From Burkholderia sp. PAMC 26561 (GTDB lineage Bacteria; Pseudomonadota; Gammaproteobacteria; Burkholderiales; Burkholderiaceae): 64,000 nt of DNA. The notes beneath the pieces are model-generated. The model was not told where the DNA came from. It saw only the letters and a list, made by a program, of their open reading frames with translations, and searched no databases. The position numbers were made by a program, and so were the translations under genes. The stretch's first letter is position 1. The number at the start of each line of letters is the position of its first letter. Positions 55,476-64,000 of this stretch are shown one piece after another. Location of the stretch: contig NZ_CP014315.1 in assembly GCF_001557535.2 (NCBI RefSeq), positions 1,240,001-1,304,000 on the forward strand, written 5' to 3'.

Positions 55476-55709
55476 GACGCCGCACCTTCGAACCTGTTGA
55501 AACATTGTGCTTGCAACACGCCGACGGGGGACGCGTCGGCGTAGACGGGTGGGCCGGCCTGTCTTACCTTAACAGTCGGGGTTCGTATTCATTGTTGGCC
55601 TCCCCACTCCGAAGTCGACCCACGCCTCATCATAGGTTCAGAAGGCGAAACAATAATTAGCAGAGGCTTACATAGCATGCGAAAGCAGCCGGGCCTGGGT
55701 AAGTTGATC

Positions 55710-56219
55710 TCAGGACATCGACACGCCCAGCAGCTTGCCAACACCGAACGTAAACCCTGCCGCTACCATGCCGATCAGAATTTGCCTTCATGATTTGCGC
55801 TGCGACGCGCCTCTGCGGCGCCGAGCCCCTTCGACTGATAGATCAGCGCGAGTTCGTGTCGCTCCGCGTCGGGCGTATGTTCGAGTTCGTCGGCTTCTTT
55901 CGCGATCTGCGTACGCGCGAGTTCGCGTGCGTTCGTGACCGACAGCCATTCCCCAAGCGCCATGGAACAAGCTCCGGCCACGAGTCCGGCAAATGCAGTC
56001 AGCAAAATGGTTCTGGCAGGTGCGCACGCTCACGCCGTTGGCGCGCAGTTTCTCGGACCAGACGCGCGCATGGTCGCGCTCCGATGCCGCAAGTTTCGCA
56101 TAAACCTGCTTGCGTTCGCTATCGTGCTCAGCGCCGGCAAGTGTTTCGTAGAGCGCGGCGCTGTCGAGTTCACCGGACAAGTTGCTGCGAAATCGTCTGA
56201 GCTCGGATTTTGATGCCAT
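55710..56219 (-). pseudogene. Decayed mbfA-type gene (rubrerythrin + VIT1 iron transporter)
   Basis: Three collinear pieces of one family remain. From ATG 56219: the rubrerythrin-like N-domain (ELDSAALYETLAGAEHD, KLAASERDHARVWSEKL). Then, in another frame, RTILLTAFAGLVAGACSMAL and ELARTQIAKEADELEHTPDA from the VIT1 membrane domain. Last, a piece ILIGMVAAGFTFGVGKLLGV ending at TGA 55710-55712. The central part (rest of the ferritin-like domain, first membrane helices) and a stretch before the last helices are deleted, and frames differ. Intact members export iron or manganese; this one cannot work. Confidence 0.85.
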
Positions 56220-56349
56220 GCTGAGTCTCCGCAGTTCCGTGATTGAAAGATTCGCAGAATAACGGGCACGTATGCATAGAGACGCTACAACCCTTCGACC
56301 ACGCTTGAGTGCGAATGAAAGTATTTCTCATCACGCACTCGGCGGCTTA

Positions 56350-56913
56350 CTATGCGCTATCACGCGATGTGGGAAACATGCGTCGAAGGGTGGCGTCGCG
56401 AAGAACAAAATGATGGAAAACCGCAGCGGCCGCGTGCATTACAACAAGCGCGAGCAGAACCCAGGCAAAAATCTTATGCCAATCGCCAAGCGAGTGTCCG
56501 AATGGCGATCCTTCCGGCGAAAGCGCCGGCAACGGCAAGAGAGTGCCCAGGAAGCTCGGCCACCCTCTGGACGAGGCGTTGGCCCATCCCATGAGCGGCA
56601 GTGCTATCAGTAGGAGATAAAGCATCCAGTGTGTGAGGCGCGCAACCGCCGCTAATGGACGGGGGATGCCTGGCAACTCGCGGGGCGCCGGATGCGTGAA
56701 GCGCCAAACGATTCGCACGGCCACCAGCAGCAGGATAAGCATGCCAACCGACAAATGCCAAGCGATCAGACCGACCGGCTGGGTGCCGCGATGAACATCG
56801 GGCATGGTCCACGCAATCGCAAATTGGCTCGCAAGAAGCAGCACGGTGGCCGAGTGAAAAAAACGTGCGGTGCGGCCATACGCAGAGGGTGTGGTCGAGG
56901 AGTTCTGCCGCAT
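56350..56913 (-). CDS. Cytochrome b561
   Basis: 187 residues from ATG 56913 (AGGA upstream); a longer frame to 57060 lacks membrane features. Four membrane helices carry the expected haem-ligand histidines: RFFHSATVLLL, GLIAWHLSVGMLILL, ARLTHWMLYLLLIALPLMGW and GDWHKIFAWVLLALVVMHAA. The family transfers electrons, often from quinol, in the inner membrane, sometimes protecting against superoxide. Monocistronic; adjacent to the decayed mbfA-like gene. Confidence 0.92.
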   Translation of the reverse strand: MRQNSSTTPSAYGRTARFFHSATVLLLASQFAIAWTMPDVHRGTQPVGLIAWHLSVGMLILLLVAVRIVWRFTHPAPRELPGIPRPLAAVARLTHWMLYLLLIALPLMGWANASSRGWPSFLGTLLPLPALSPEGSPFGHSLGDWHKIFAWVLLALVVMHAAAAVFHHFVLRDATLRRMFPTSRDSA

Positions 56914-57457
56914 ATTGACATGTCCTGAAAGGTCCGGCTGGACCCGGAAGCTTGCGCCCAGATACTTAGGAAAGGCATAGTAGCGCGCGGGATTCTGAGG
57001 TTCAGCTTGCAATATCCAAGCATCGATCCATTTCACGTAGCAATGCTTACGTTCATGCAAACCTATGTAAGCGCGCTAATTGTATCCTTGAATGTCTATC
57101 TATGATCGAAAGCAGCCAGATTCACTATTCAATTGAACGGTAGGCATCAAGTCCCATCCAGCTTCCTGGTTTGATGACGACATGTGATCAGGATAGGCGG
57201 CTGTGGCTTAACACGTGAATGTCCGTCGCGACGGCTCCGGCCCGAATAGTCAGGCGGATTTCCCGGCCTGGAGCGCGGGTCGACCCCGTTTCCGATTTGA
57301 AATCGCAACGGCTGGATAATCTTCACCTCGATGCGCGCGTTGTCGGTCAGCGCGACGAGCGCCATTTCGATCCCGCCGATCGGCTCGGCGACATCGGTAG
57401 CACACTGTCGCGCCAGCTTGGCCTCAACGCCAACTGACGAATTGGTTCAAGTGACCG
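56914..57457. other. Region without a called gene
   Basis: A minus-strand frame over about 57147-57440 stays open and reads like protein (AEPIGGIEMALVALTDNARI) but has no proper start and no family I recognise. It could be the C-terminal remnant of a lost gene. Confidence 0.4.
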
Positions 57458-57997
57458 CTAAGACCCGGAACAAGAATTAACCGCCGACCTGACCTGCATC
57501 AACTGCGCACAGACCGAGACCGCAATGGACCCAGGCGCTTTATCGACGATTCCTTCAACGCCGATCGGGCAAATCATCTCCGTCAATCGCTCGGCGTCCA
57601 CACCACGATCAATCAACCTCCGCTCGAACTTCACGCGTTTCGTGTTCGACCCGATCATGCCGAAGTAAGCGAAATCGGTGCGACGCATGATCCGATACGC
57701 CAGAGAAAAATCCAGCGAATGGTCATGCGTCATCACCAGGAAATAGGCGCCGGGCGGCGCCGAATCCACAATGGCATCCGGCGAATCGGTCGCCTCGATT
57801 TGCACGTTGGCGGGCACTTGATCAGGGAACAGTTCGTCGCGGGCATCGACCCATTGCACCACGCAAGGCAGCATTCCGAGCAAGGTAACAAGCGCATGAC
57901 CGACGTGCCCCGCGCCAAACAGGACGATATGGGTCGGTGGTACGGACGGCCACGCGCGGCGAGCGCTGATAACCTCGGGTCTCGGAATGATTTCCAT
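57458..57997 (-). CDS. xdhC: XdhC accessory protein, N-terminally truncated
   Basis: 179 residues from ATG 57997. This is the C-terminal Rossmann-like half of XdhC, with HIVLFGAGHVGHALVTLLG, FLVMTHDHSLDFSLAYRIM, DFAYFGMIGSNTKRVKFERR and MICPIGVEGI. Full-length XdhC is about 300-340 residues and begins with an XdhC/CoxI domain containing a GGGHLE motif; none of that is present, because the xdhB stop (58011) lies only 14 bases upstream. XdhC binds and sulfurates molybdenum cofactor for insertion into XdhB. Loss of half the protein may impair maturation of this enzyme. Confidence 0.85.
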   Translation of the reverse strand: MEIIPRPEVISARRAWPSVPPTHIVLFGAGHVGHALVTLLGMLPCVVQWVDARDELFPDQVPANVQIEATDSPDAIVDSAPPGAYFLVMTHDHSLDFSLAYRIMRRTDFAYFGMIGSNTKRVKFERRLIDRGVDAERLTEMICPIGVEGIVDKAPGSIAVSVCAQLMQVRSAVNSCSGS

Positions 57998-58010
57998 AGC
58001 GAGCCTGCAA

Positions 58011-60389
58011 TCAACCCGCTGCAGCAACTGCCGCGCGAACGGCACCCACCGCTTTCAAGATTTCCTCGCTGGTCGCGGGCGCGTTCATCGGCGGGTTCAC
58101 TGTGTAATTGCCGACGCTCGCCACCGCATCGCGGATCGCGAAGAACACCGAAAACGGCAGCAGCAAAGGCGGTTCGCCGACAGCCTTCGACCTGTGGATG
58201 CTGTCTTCCACATTGCGGTTCTTGAACAACCGGACATCGAACACAGGCGGGCAATCATTGACGGTCGGGATCTTGTACGTCGACGGTGCATGGGTCATCA
58301 GTTTGCCGTTTGCGTTCCACCACAATTCCTCGGTCGTGAGCCAGCCCATTCCCTGAATAAATCCGCCCTCCACCTGTCCCACATCCAGGGCAGGATTCAG
58401 CGACGCGCCTACATCGTGCAACGCATCGGCGCGCAGCACGCGCATTTCGCCGGTCAGCGTATCGATCACTACTTCGGAGACCGCGGCTCCATATGAGTAG
58501 TAGGAGAACGGCCGGCCTTGCATTTTCGTCTGGTCCCAGTAGAGCTTCGGCGTCTTGTAGAAGCCGTCGGACCACAGTTGCACCCGCGCACGGTAAGCCT
58601 GCATGATCACCTCGTCGAAAGGGATCGCCGCGTCGCCAACTACAATCCGGTCGTCGACGAAACGCACATCGCGCGCGTCGACCTGTCCTTTGCCATAGTG
58701 CTCCGCGGCCAGCGCGGCCAGCCGTTCGCGCAATTGCCGGGCGGCGTCTTGCGCAGCTTTTCCGTTCAGATCGCTTCCTGTCGATGCCGCAGTCGCCGAC
58801 GTGTTCGCAACTTTGCTCGTATCAGTCGCCGTAACGCGTACACGATTGAAACGTATGCCGAGCTCGTGCGCGACTACCTGCGCAACCTTCGTGTTAAGCC
58901 CTTGACCCATTTCCGTACCGCCGTGGTTCACGAGAACCGAGCCGTCGGTATAGATGTGCACCAGTGCGCCGGCCTGGTTGAAGTGAGTTACGTTGAACGC
59001 GATGCCGAACTTCACCGGCGTCAACGCGAGGCCCTTTTTAAGCACGTCATTGTTCGCGTTGAATTCCCGAACGGCTTCTCGACGCGCGCGGTAGTTGCTC
59101 GTGGCTTCCAGCTCGTCGAGCAATTCGTGGATCACATTGTCTTCGACCGCCTGACCGTATGGCGTTACGTTGTGCTCGGTCTTTCCGTAAAGATTGCGGC
59201 GGCGTACGTCGAGCGCATCCAGCCCCAAGGAGCGCGCGACGTTATCGACGATATATTCGATCGCGAACGCGCCCTGCGGTCCGCCGAAGCCGCGAAACGC
59301 AGTATTCGACTGCGTGTTCGTCTTGCCGCAGAAGCCGTCAATGGACACGTGCGGAAGCCAGTACGCATTGTCGAAGTGACACAGCGCGCGCGTCATTACC
59401 GGGCCCGAAAGGTCGGCTGAAAAACCGCAACGCGACGTCATGTCAACAGACACGCCGTCGATCAAACCGGTGTCGTCATAACCGACTTCATACGTGTAAT
59501 GAAAATCGTGACGCTTGCCGGTGACCATCATGTCGTCATCCCGGTCGGGCCTCAATTTCACGGGGCACTGGAGCTTCCATGCGGCAAGCGCCGCGCAGCA
59601 CGCGAACAGGCCCGATTGCGACTCCTTGCCGCCGAAACCGCCACCCATCCGCCTGCATTCGACCAACACGTTGTGCGACGCGACGTCGAGCATGTGGGCG
59701 ACCATGTGTTGCATTTCCGACGGATGCTGTGTCGAGCACCATACATGCATGCCGTCGTCGTCCTTCGGCACGGCGTACGAAATCTGACCTTCCAGGTAAA
59801 ACTGCTCCTGGCCGCCGAGCAACATTTCGCCTGTTTCGCGATGCGCGGCCCACTCGATCTTCGCGGCGGCGTCACCACGCGCGAGTTTCATCGGGGGCAG
59901 CACCCTGGAGTCGGCCGCACGTGCCTGTTGCGGCGTGAGGATCGCCGGCAATTCCTCGTAGACGACCTCCGCCCGGCGTGCAGCGCGCCGGGCAATGTCG
60001 TGCGACATCGCGACGACAATGAACATGGGCTGGCCGACGAATTGCACGACTCCGTCGGCGAGGATCGGATCGTCACCATGAATGATCGGGCCGACGTCAT
60101 TCGCGCCGGGGATGTCGTCGGCAGTGAAGACGGCGACAACGCCGGGCGTCGCCCGCACGGCATCGAACGACATCGATACGATCTTCGCGTGCGCCTTTGC
60201 CGACAATCCGAGCGCTGCGTGCAGCGTGCCGGCGACCACCGGAATGTCATCAGTGTAGGTTGCGCGGCCGCTGACATGCAGATGCGCGGATTCGTGCGGC
60301 CGGGAAACGTGGACCTGTGTAAAGTTTCCTTCGAGAAGGTCCTGTGCTTCCTTCATGTCCCTCAGAAACGGTTCTGCTTGCTGGTTCAT
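58011..60389 (-). CDS. xdhB: Xanthine dehydrogenase molybdopterin-binding subunit
   Basis: 792 residues from ATG 60389. Molybdenum-hydroxylase large subunit with HVSGRATYTDDIP, EGQISYAVPKDDDGMHVWCS, RRMGGGFGGKESQ, AFRGFGGPQGAFAIE, HGGTEMGQGLNTKVAQV, and near the end the catalytic Glu in SKAVGEPPLLLPFSVFFAIR. Together with XdhA it oxidises hypoxanthine and xanthine to urate in the cytosol. It follows xdhA by 26 bases and precedes the shortened xdhC. No signal peptide. Confidence 0.96.
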   Translation of the reverse strand: MNQQAEPFLRDMKEAQDLLEGNFTQVHVSRPHESAHLHVSGRATYTDDIPVVAGTLHAALGLSAKAHAKIVSMSFDAVRATPGVVAVFTADDIPGANDVGPIIHGDDPILADGVVQFVGQPMFIVVAMSHDIARRAARRAEVVYEELPAILTPQQARAADSRVLPPMKLARGDAAAKIEWAAHRETGEMLLGGQEQFYLEGQISYAVPKDDDGMHVWCSTQHPSEMQHMVAHMLDVASHNVLVECRRMGGGFGGKESQSGLFACCAALAAWKLQCPVKLRPDRDDDMMVTGKRHDFHYTYEVGYDDTGLIDGVSVDMTSRCGFSADLSGPVMTRALCHFDNAYWLPHVSIDGFCGKTNTQSNTAFRGFGGPQGAFAIEYIVDNVARSLGLDALDVRRRNLYGKTEHNVTPYGQAVEDNVIHELLDELEATSNYRARREAVREFNANNDVLKKGLALTPVKFGIAFNVTHFNQAGALVHIYTDGSVLVNHGGTEMGQGLNTKVAQVVAHELGIRFNRVRVTATDTSKVANTSATAASTGSDLNGKAAQDAARQLRERLAALAAEHYGKGQVDARDVRFVDDRIVVGDAAIPFDEVIMQAYRARVQLWSDGFYKTPKLYWDQTKMQGRPFSYYSYGAAVSEVVIDTLTGEMRVLRADALHDVGASLNPALDVGQVEGGFIQGMGWLTTEELWWNANGKLMTHAPSTYKIPTVNDCPPVFDVRLFKNRNVEDSIHRSKAVGEPPLLLPFSVFFAIRDAVASVGNYTVNPPMNAPATSEEILKAVGAVRAAVAAAG

Positions 60390-60415
60390 TCTATTGTTCT
60401 CCGTGTCCTTGACGT

Positions 60416-61921
60416 TCAGGAAGCAATGACCGCGCGCACGTCGATCGCGGCTTTTGGCAACGGATTGTCCGGTCGCGTCTCGAGCCAGAAACGATGCAAC
60501 GTGTTCTTCGCGGCTTCGAGCCGGTAGTCGCTCGACGCGCGCATGTCGGACAACGGCGCGTAGTCGTTCGCGAGCGCGGCCATCGCTGCCTGTGCAGTGG
60601 CCTCGTGCCACTCAGCATCGCGCAGCACCGCTTCGACGTGCGTCGCGCGCTTTGGGGTCGCAGCCATTCCGCCGAACGCGATGCGTGGATCGCGAATCAT
60701 GTTGTCGTCGGCGACAAACGAAAGCGCCGCGCAAACGGCTGAGATATCCGAGTCGAATCGCTTCGACAACTTGTAAGTGCGAAACTGCAGATTCGCGCGC
60801 GACCCAGTGCGCGTCGGCACTTTCAGTCCGAGAACGAACTCGTGTTCCGCCATGTCTTTCTTCTGATACGCGAGGTACAGGTCTTCAAGCGGCATGACGC
60901 GCCCGACGTCGTTTCCGCGAACTATCACATGCGCGCCCAGCGCGATCAGGCCGGGCATCGAGTCGCCAATGGGTGAACCGTTCGCAATGTTGCCGCCGAG
61001 CGTACCGGCGTTGCGGATCGGCAGCGAAGCGAAGCGCTTCCACATTTCCGTCAGCTCGGGATAGTGCTTCGCGAGCTCTTCATACGCGCGTTCTACCGAG
61101 ACTCCTGCGCCGATTTCAATCCAGTTGTCCGACGTTTCGATTTTCTGCAGTGCGCCTATTCGTCCGACGTACACAATGTCGCCGAGATCGCGCATCAGTT
61201 TCGTGACCCACAGGCCGATGTCGGTGCTGCCAGCGAGGATTCGCGTCGACGGTTGTGCAGCCTTGATGCGGGCGAGTTCGTCGACGGTGCTTGGCGCGTC
61301 AAAACGTTGGCCCGCATGTTGGTAGCTAAAAGTGTCTTCGCGTTCAAGCGTTGCGAGGGTACGAGCGATTGCAGCGATATCCACTGGCGCTTTTGGCGCA
61401 GGCAATTCAAACATCCGCACCGCCGCGTCGACGATGGGACGGTAGCCGGTGCATCGGCACAAATTGCCCGTTAACGCGTTAGAGATGTCGGCGCGCGACG
61501 GTACGGATTTGGTCGCGCATGAATGTTCGTGGCCGTGCTTTTCGTATAACGACCACATCGACATCACGAAACCAGGCGTGCAGAAGCCACACTGCGAGCC
61601 GTGGCATTCGACCATCGCTTCTTGCACCGGATGCAGCGATCCGTCCGGCTGACGCAGATCTTCTACGGTGAACAACGCTTTACCGTCGAGTGTCGGCAGA
61701 AACTGGATGCACGCGTTGACAGCTTTGAACTTGAGGCCGCCCGCGTCGTCGGGCTCGCCCAGTACCACCGTGCACGCACCGCAATCGCCTTCGGCGCAGC
61801 CTTCTTTCGTGCCCGTGCAACGCGCGTCTTCGCGCAGATACTGGAGCACGGTCTGGGTGACGGGCGCGTCGCTGACTTCGCGGATCGCGTTGCGGTGGTA
61901 GAAGCGGATGGGCTGGCTCAT
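60416..61921 (-). CDS. xdhA: Xanthine dehydrogenase FAD/2Fe-2S subunit
   Basis: 501 residues. Residues 1-90 form a plant-type 2Fe-2S domain (CTGTKEGCAEGDCGACTVVL), followed by a second 2Fe-2S domain (GSQCGFCTPGFVMSM and NLCRCTGYRPIVDAA). The FAD domain spans about 200-400 (STRILAGSTDIGLWVTKLMR, LPIRNAGTLGGNIANGSPIG), then a CO-dehydrogenase-flavoprotein C-domain. It passes electrons from the molybdenum site to NAD+. First gene of the xdhABC operon. Confidence 0.96.
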   Translation of the reverse strand: MSQPIRFYHRNAIREVSDAPVTQTVLQYLREDARCTGTKEGCAEGDCGACTVVLGEPDDAGGLKFKAVNACIQFLPTLDGKALFTVEDLRQPDGSLHPVQEAMVECHGSQCGFCTPGFVMSMWSLYEKHGHEHSCATKSVPSRADISNALTGNLCRCTGYRPIVDAAVRMFELPAPKAPVDIAAIARTLATLEREDTFSYQHAGQRFDAPSTVDELARIKAAQPSTRILAGSTDIGLWVTKLMRDLGDIVYVGRIGALQKIETSDNWIEIGAGVSVERAYEELAKHYPELTEMWKRFASLPIRNAGTLGGNIANGSPIGDSMPGLIALGAHVIVRGNDVGRVMPLEDLYLAYQKKDMAEHEFVLGLKVPTRTGSRANLQFRTYKLSKRFDSDISAVCAALSFVADDNMIRDPRIAFGGMAATPKRATHVEAVLRDAEWHEATAQAAMAALANDYAPLSDMRASSDYRLEAAKNTLHRFWLETRPDNPLPKAAIDVRAVIAS

Positions 61922-62733
61922 GTCTCTGTGCTCGCGTTGGTTTGCGCTGCGGCTTTTTTTGGGGGTCGTTGTAGCGTTATCGCTGCATCGCTGCTACGGC
62001 TTCTACCAGTCGGTCTGAACCGCGCCGCAGTGACGCTCCGAAAAGTACCACCATCAAAAGGCAGAACCCATAGCCACGGGGAAATGCGCGTTATATTGCC
62101 AGGGCGATAACGGCCATATTCGGTCGCGCCGGGAATCTCCTTATGTTGACGCCAGCGGTGCATGAAAAACGCTGCAACATGACTTCGGGTTCGGACATCA
62201 ACGCTTCAGATATTTTCGCGTCAGCCATTCGCGTGCAGGCATGAGGCGATCCGTTGGCGGAAGTCATGCGTGTCCCCCCATATCGATGTGGGTCGTCACA
62301 GCCTTTCGGACTGCGCAACCAGACCATATCGGGATCCGGTCGCGCAACCCATCCTTGGGAGAGCAACAAGTCTATGTGCGAAATGACATGTGTTGACTGC
62401 GCGTGGCTTTGGAAGGAATGCACCTGCAATCGCACGAGGATGCCGCTCTGCTGATTGGCCTGCATCTCGGCATTTCGATTTAGCCGCAACGCAACATGGC
62501 AGGGATTTTTAGACTTGGGCGGTATAACAACGCGGCGTCATTTGCGTAAAGCAGTTGTCGAAAATACGTCTTTTGAATCCGACACTTGACCTTCTACCAG
62601 CGACCGTACTACTGCCTTTCGATCGCCCTACATAATTTTGATTAGCTTTACGACATGGATGAAGCAGGCATACAGTTAGCCACGCTGCGGTGCCCGCCGG
62701 CATCGGCCGCGCTTGCTCAAGGAGCCGTCCATC
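61922..62733. other. Intergenic region between xdhA and the symporter pair
   Basis: About 0.8 kb with promoters presumably for both divergent units. Frames of 66-132 codons on either strand have no family or ribosome binding site. Nothing else is recognised. Confidence 0.5.
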
Positions 62734-62949
62734 ATGCTTTTCCGAATCATGGCTGCACTTCCGTTTATCGGCATCCTGGTAGGCGTTCCATTCGCGAACC
62801 ACGTTGAGCCACTGATTCTCGGCATGCCATTCGTTCTCGCATGGATCGTCATCTGGATCGTATTGAGCGCGGTCATCATGGGGATCATTTATCGCCTTGA
62901 TCCGGCAAACCGAGGGCCGATTGATCACGTAGGCGAGGTGCGGTCATGA
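62734..62949 (+). CDS. DUF3311 small membrane protein
   Basis: 71 residues from ATG 62734, with AAGGAG ten bases upstream. Two hydrophobic helices (IMAALPFIGILVGVPFAN and FVLAWIVIWIVLSAVIMGII) and a short polar tail ending LDPANR, the DUF3311 pattern. These proteins are typically encoded directly before a sodium:solute symporter, as here, where its stop overlaps the symporter start by four bases. It probably assists or forms part of that transporter; the mechanism is not known. Confidence 0.9.
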   Translation: MLFRIMAALPFIGILVGVPFANHVEPLILGMPFVLAWIVIWIVLSAVIMGIIYRLDPANRGPIDHVGEVRS

Positions 62950-64000
62950 GCAGCGCATTATTCATCATTGCCGCGGCGACCCTGTTTGCGCTTTATCTCG
63001 GAGTCCGCGCGCGTCGCGGACATGACATGGATCTTGAGCAATGGACGGTTGGAGGCCGCAGCTTTGGCACCGCGTTTGTTTTTCTGCTCATGGCAGGCGA
63101 GATCTATACGACCTTCACTTTTCTCGGCGGGAGCGGCTTCGCGTACGGCAAGGGCGCACCCGTCTACTACATTCTCGCCTACGGGACGCTCGCCTATATT
63201 CTTTCTTACTGGATGCTGCCACCGATCTGGCGTTACGCGAAACAGCATCGACTTGTTTCACAGCCTCACTACTTCGCCCGCAAATACGACAGCCCGGCCC
63301 TCGGCGTACTTGTCGCGGTCGTGGGCGTCGTTGCTCTCATTCCGTATCTCGTGCTGCAACTCAAGGGGTTGGGCATCATTGTGGCCACCGCGTCTTATGG
63401 GGCGATCTCTTCGACCACTGCGGTCTGGATCGGCGCTCTGGTAGTCACCGCGTATGTGATTCTTTCCGGCGTGCGGGGTTCGGCATGGAATTCCGTGGTG
63501 AAGGACATCCTGATCCTCACCGTAGTACTGGTGCTCGGGATATACCTTCCGTACCACCTCTATGGCGGCATAGGCGCGATGTTTCACGCCATCGACATTG
63601 CGAAACCGGGCTTCCTCACGTTTCCCGCCAAAGGATCGAGCGTTTCGTGGTTTCAATCCACTGTGCTGCTTACGGCGCTCGGTTTTTTCATGTGGCCGCA
63701 CACCTTCGGTTCCGTTTTTACCGCTCGGGAGGAGAGGACCTTCCGGCGCAATGCCATCATTCTGCCGATCTATCAGCTCATCCTTTTGTTCGTATTCTTC
63801 GTCGGATTTGCAGCGACACTCAAGGTTCCGGGTCTGACGGGCGGTGACATTGACCTGTCTCTTTTCCGGCTGTCGATCCAGACATTTGATCCTTGGGTTG
63901 TCGGCGTCATCGGAGCCGCCGGTGTACTGACGGCGCTTGTTCCCGGCTCGATGATTCTCACGTCCGCCTCAACGCTTCTTGCAAATGATATTTACCGCGG
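62946..64000 (+). CDS. Sodium:solute symporter, 3' end outside window
   Basis: At least 351 residues, continuing past the right edge. Multiple hydrophobic helices; SSF-family features include DLEQWTVGGRSFGTAFVFLL near residue 28, LVSQPHYFARKYDSPALGVL, GLGIIVATASYG and FFMWPHTFGSVFTAREERTF. This subgroup usually transports monocarboxylates or related organic acids with Na+. Translationally coupled to the DUF3311 gene. Substrate unknown. Confidence 0.92.
   Translation, partial: MSSALFIIAAATLFALYLGVRARRGHDMDLEQWTVGGRSFGTAFVFLLMAGEIYTTFTFLGGSGFAYGKGAPVYYILAYGTLAYILSYWMLPPIWRYAKQHRLVSQPHYFARKYDSPALGVLVAVVGVVALIPYLVLQLKGLGIIVATASYGAISSTTAVWIGALVVTAYVILSGVRGSAWNSVVKDILILTVVLVLGIYLPYHLYGGIGAMFHAIDIAKPGFLTFPAKGSSVSWFQSTVLLTALGFFMWPHTFGSVFTAREERTFRRNAIILPIYQLILLFVFFVGFAATLKVPGLTGGDIDLSLFRLSIQTFDPWVVGVIGAAGVLTALVPGSMILTSASTLLANDIYR

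Noticed and set aside
55561..55580. CTTACCTTAAC as a possible third regulator box upstream of the second two-component operon
   Set aside because: Half-site spacing is six rather than eleven bases, so it does not fit the operator pattern.
1..64000. CRISPR array, tRNA, rRNA or prophage
   Set aside because: I saw no regularly spaced repeats, no cloverleaf or ribosomal RNA sequence and no phage structural genes in the window.

Overview
The window looks like a chromosomal segment of a Burkholderiaceae betaproteobacterium of the Caballeronia/Paraburkholderia type. This is inferred from GC-rich coding sequence, the XdhABC arrangement, the many LysR, OmpR and AraC regulators, and the protein styles; no rRNA or tRNA is present to confirm it. 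It is metabolically and regulatorily rich but visibly eroding: at least seven genes are broken, truncated or reduced to fragments.

Layout. 1-519: 5' part of a secreted beta-helix (pectate-lyase-like) protein running off the left edge. 883-2708: LysR regulator divergent from a phytanoyl-CoA dioxygenase-like enzyme. 2794-9311: a minus-strand stressosome operon (rsbR, rsbS, rsbT, a fused RsbT-ATPase/SpoIIE phosphatase, then two hybrid histidine kinases). 9560-11741: GlxA-type AraC regulator divergent from a haloperoxidase-like hydrolase. 11742-13667: decayed DNA with a porin remnant and a reductase lacking its ferredoxin domain. 13866-18478: sterol-desaturase-like membrane oxygenase, repeat-rich secreted protein, EF-hand protein, and an OmpR/EnvZ-type pair. 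18640-20492: DUF4410 lipoprotein and two Hsp20 genes with a sigma32-like promoter and an apparent RNA thermometer. 21093-25062: a periplasmic three-subunit molybdenum hydroxylase (cytochrome c, 2Fe-2S subunit, Mo subunit). 26314-28626: MFS transporter and D-lactate dehydrogenase.

28752-38360 is an accessory, relatively AT-rich island of surface-polysaccharide-type genes (frameshifted acetyltransferase, lipoprotein glycoside hydrolase, family 2 glycosyltransferase, beta-helix protein). An IS30-family element with a 2-bp target duplication splits the beta-helix gene. 38801-41403 holds a PAP2 phosphatase, an efflux-gene remnant, a hydrolase and a DUF4118 membrane protein. 41605-49270 is a two-component system divergent from an RND efflux operon whose permease carries a one-base frameshift. 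Matching CTTAAG-N5-CTTAAG boxes precede the regulator/efflux genes and the DUF4118 gene, suggesting one small regulon. 49432-56913 holds a beta-propeller lipoprotein, an SRAP-family protein lacking its catalytic Cys2, a second two-component system, a decayed mbfA-type iron transporter and a cytochrome b561. 57458-61921 is the xdhABC purine-oxidation operon with a truncated xdhC. The window ends in a DUF3311/sodium:solute symporter pair.

The most notable items are the stressosome operon with RsbT-type ATPase domains in three consecutive genes, the candidate hsp20 thermometer, the shared operator boxes, and the IS30 insertion that can be reversed on paper to restore one 730-residue frame.
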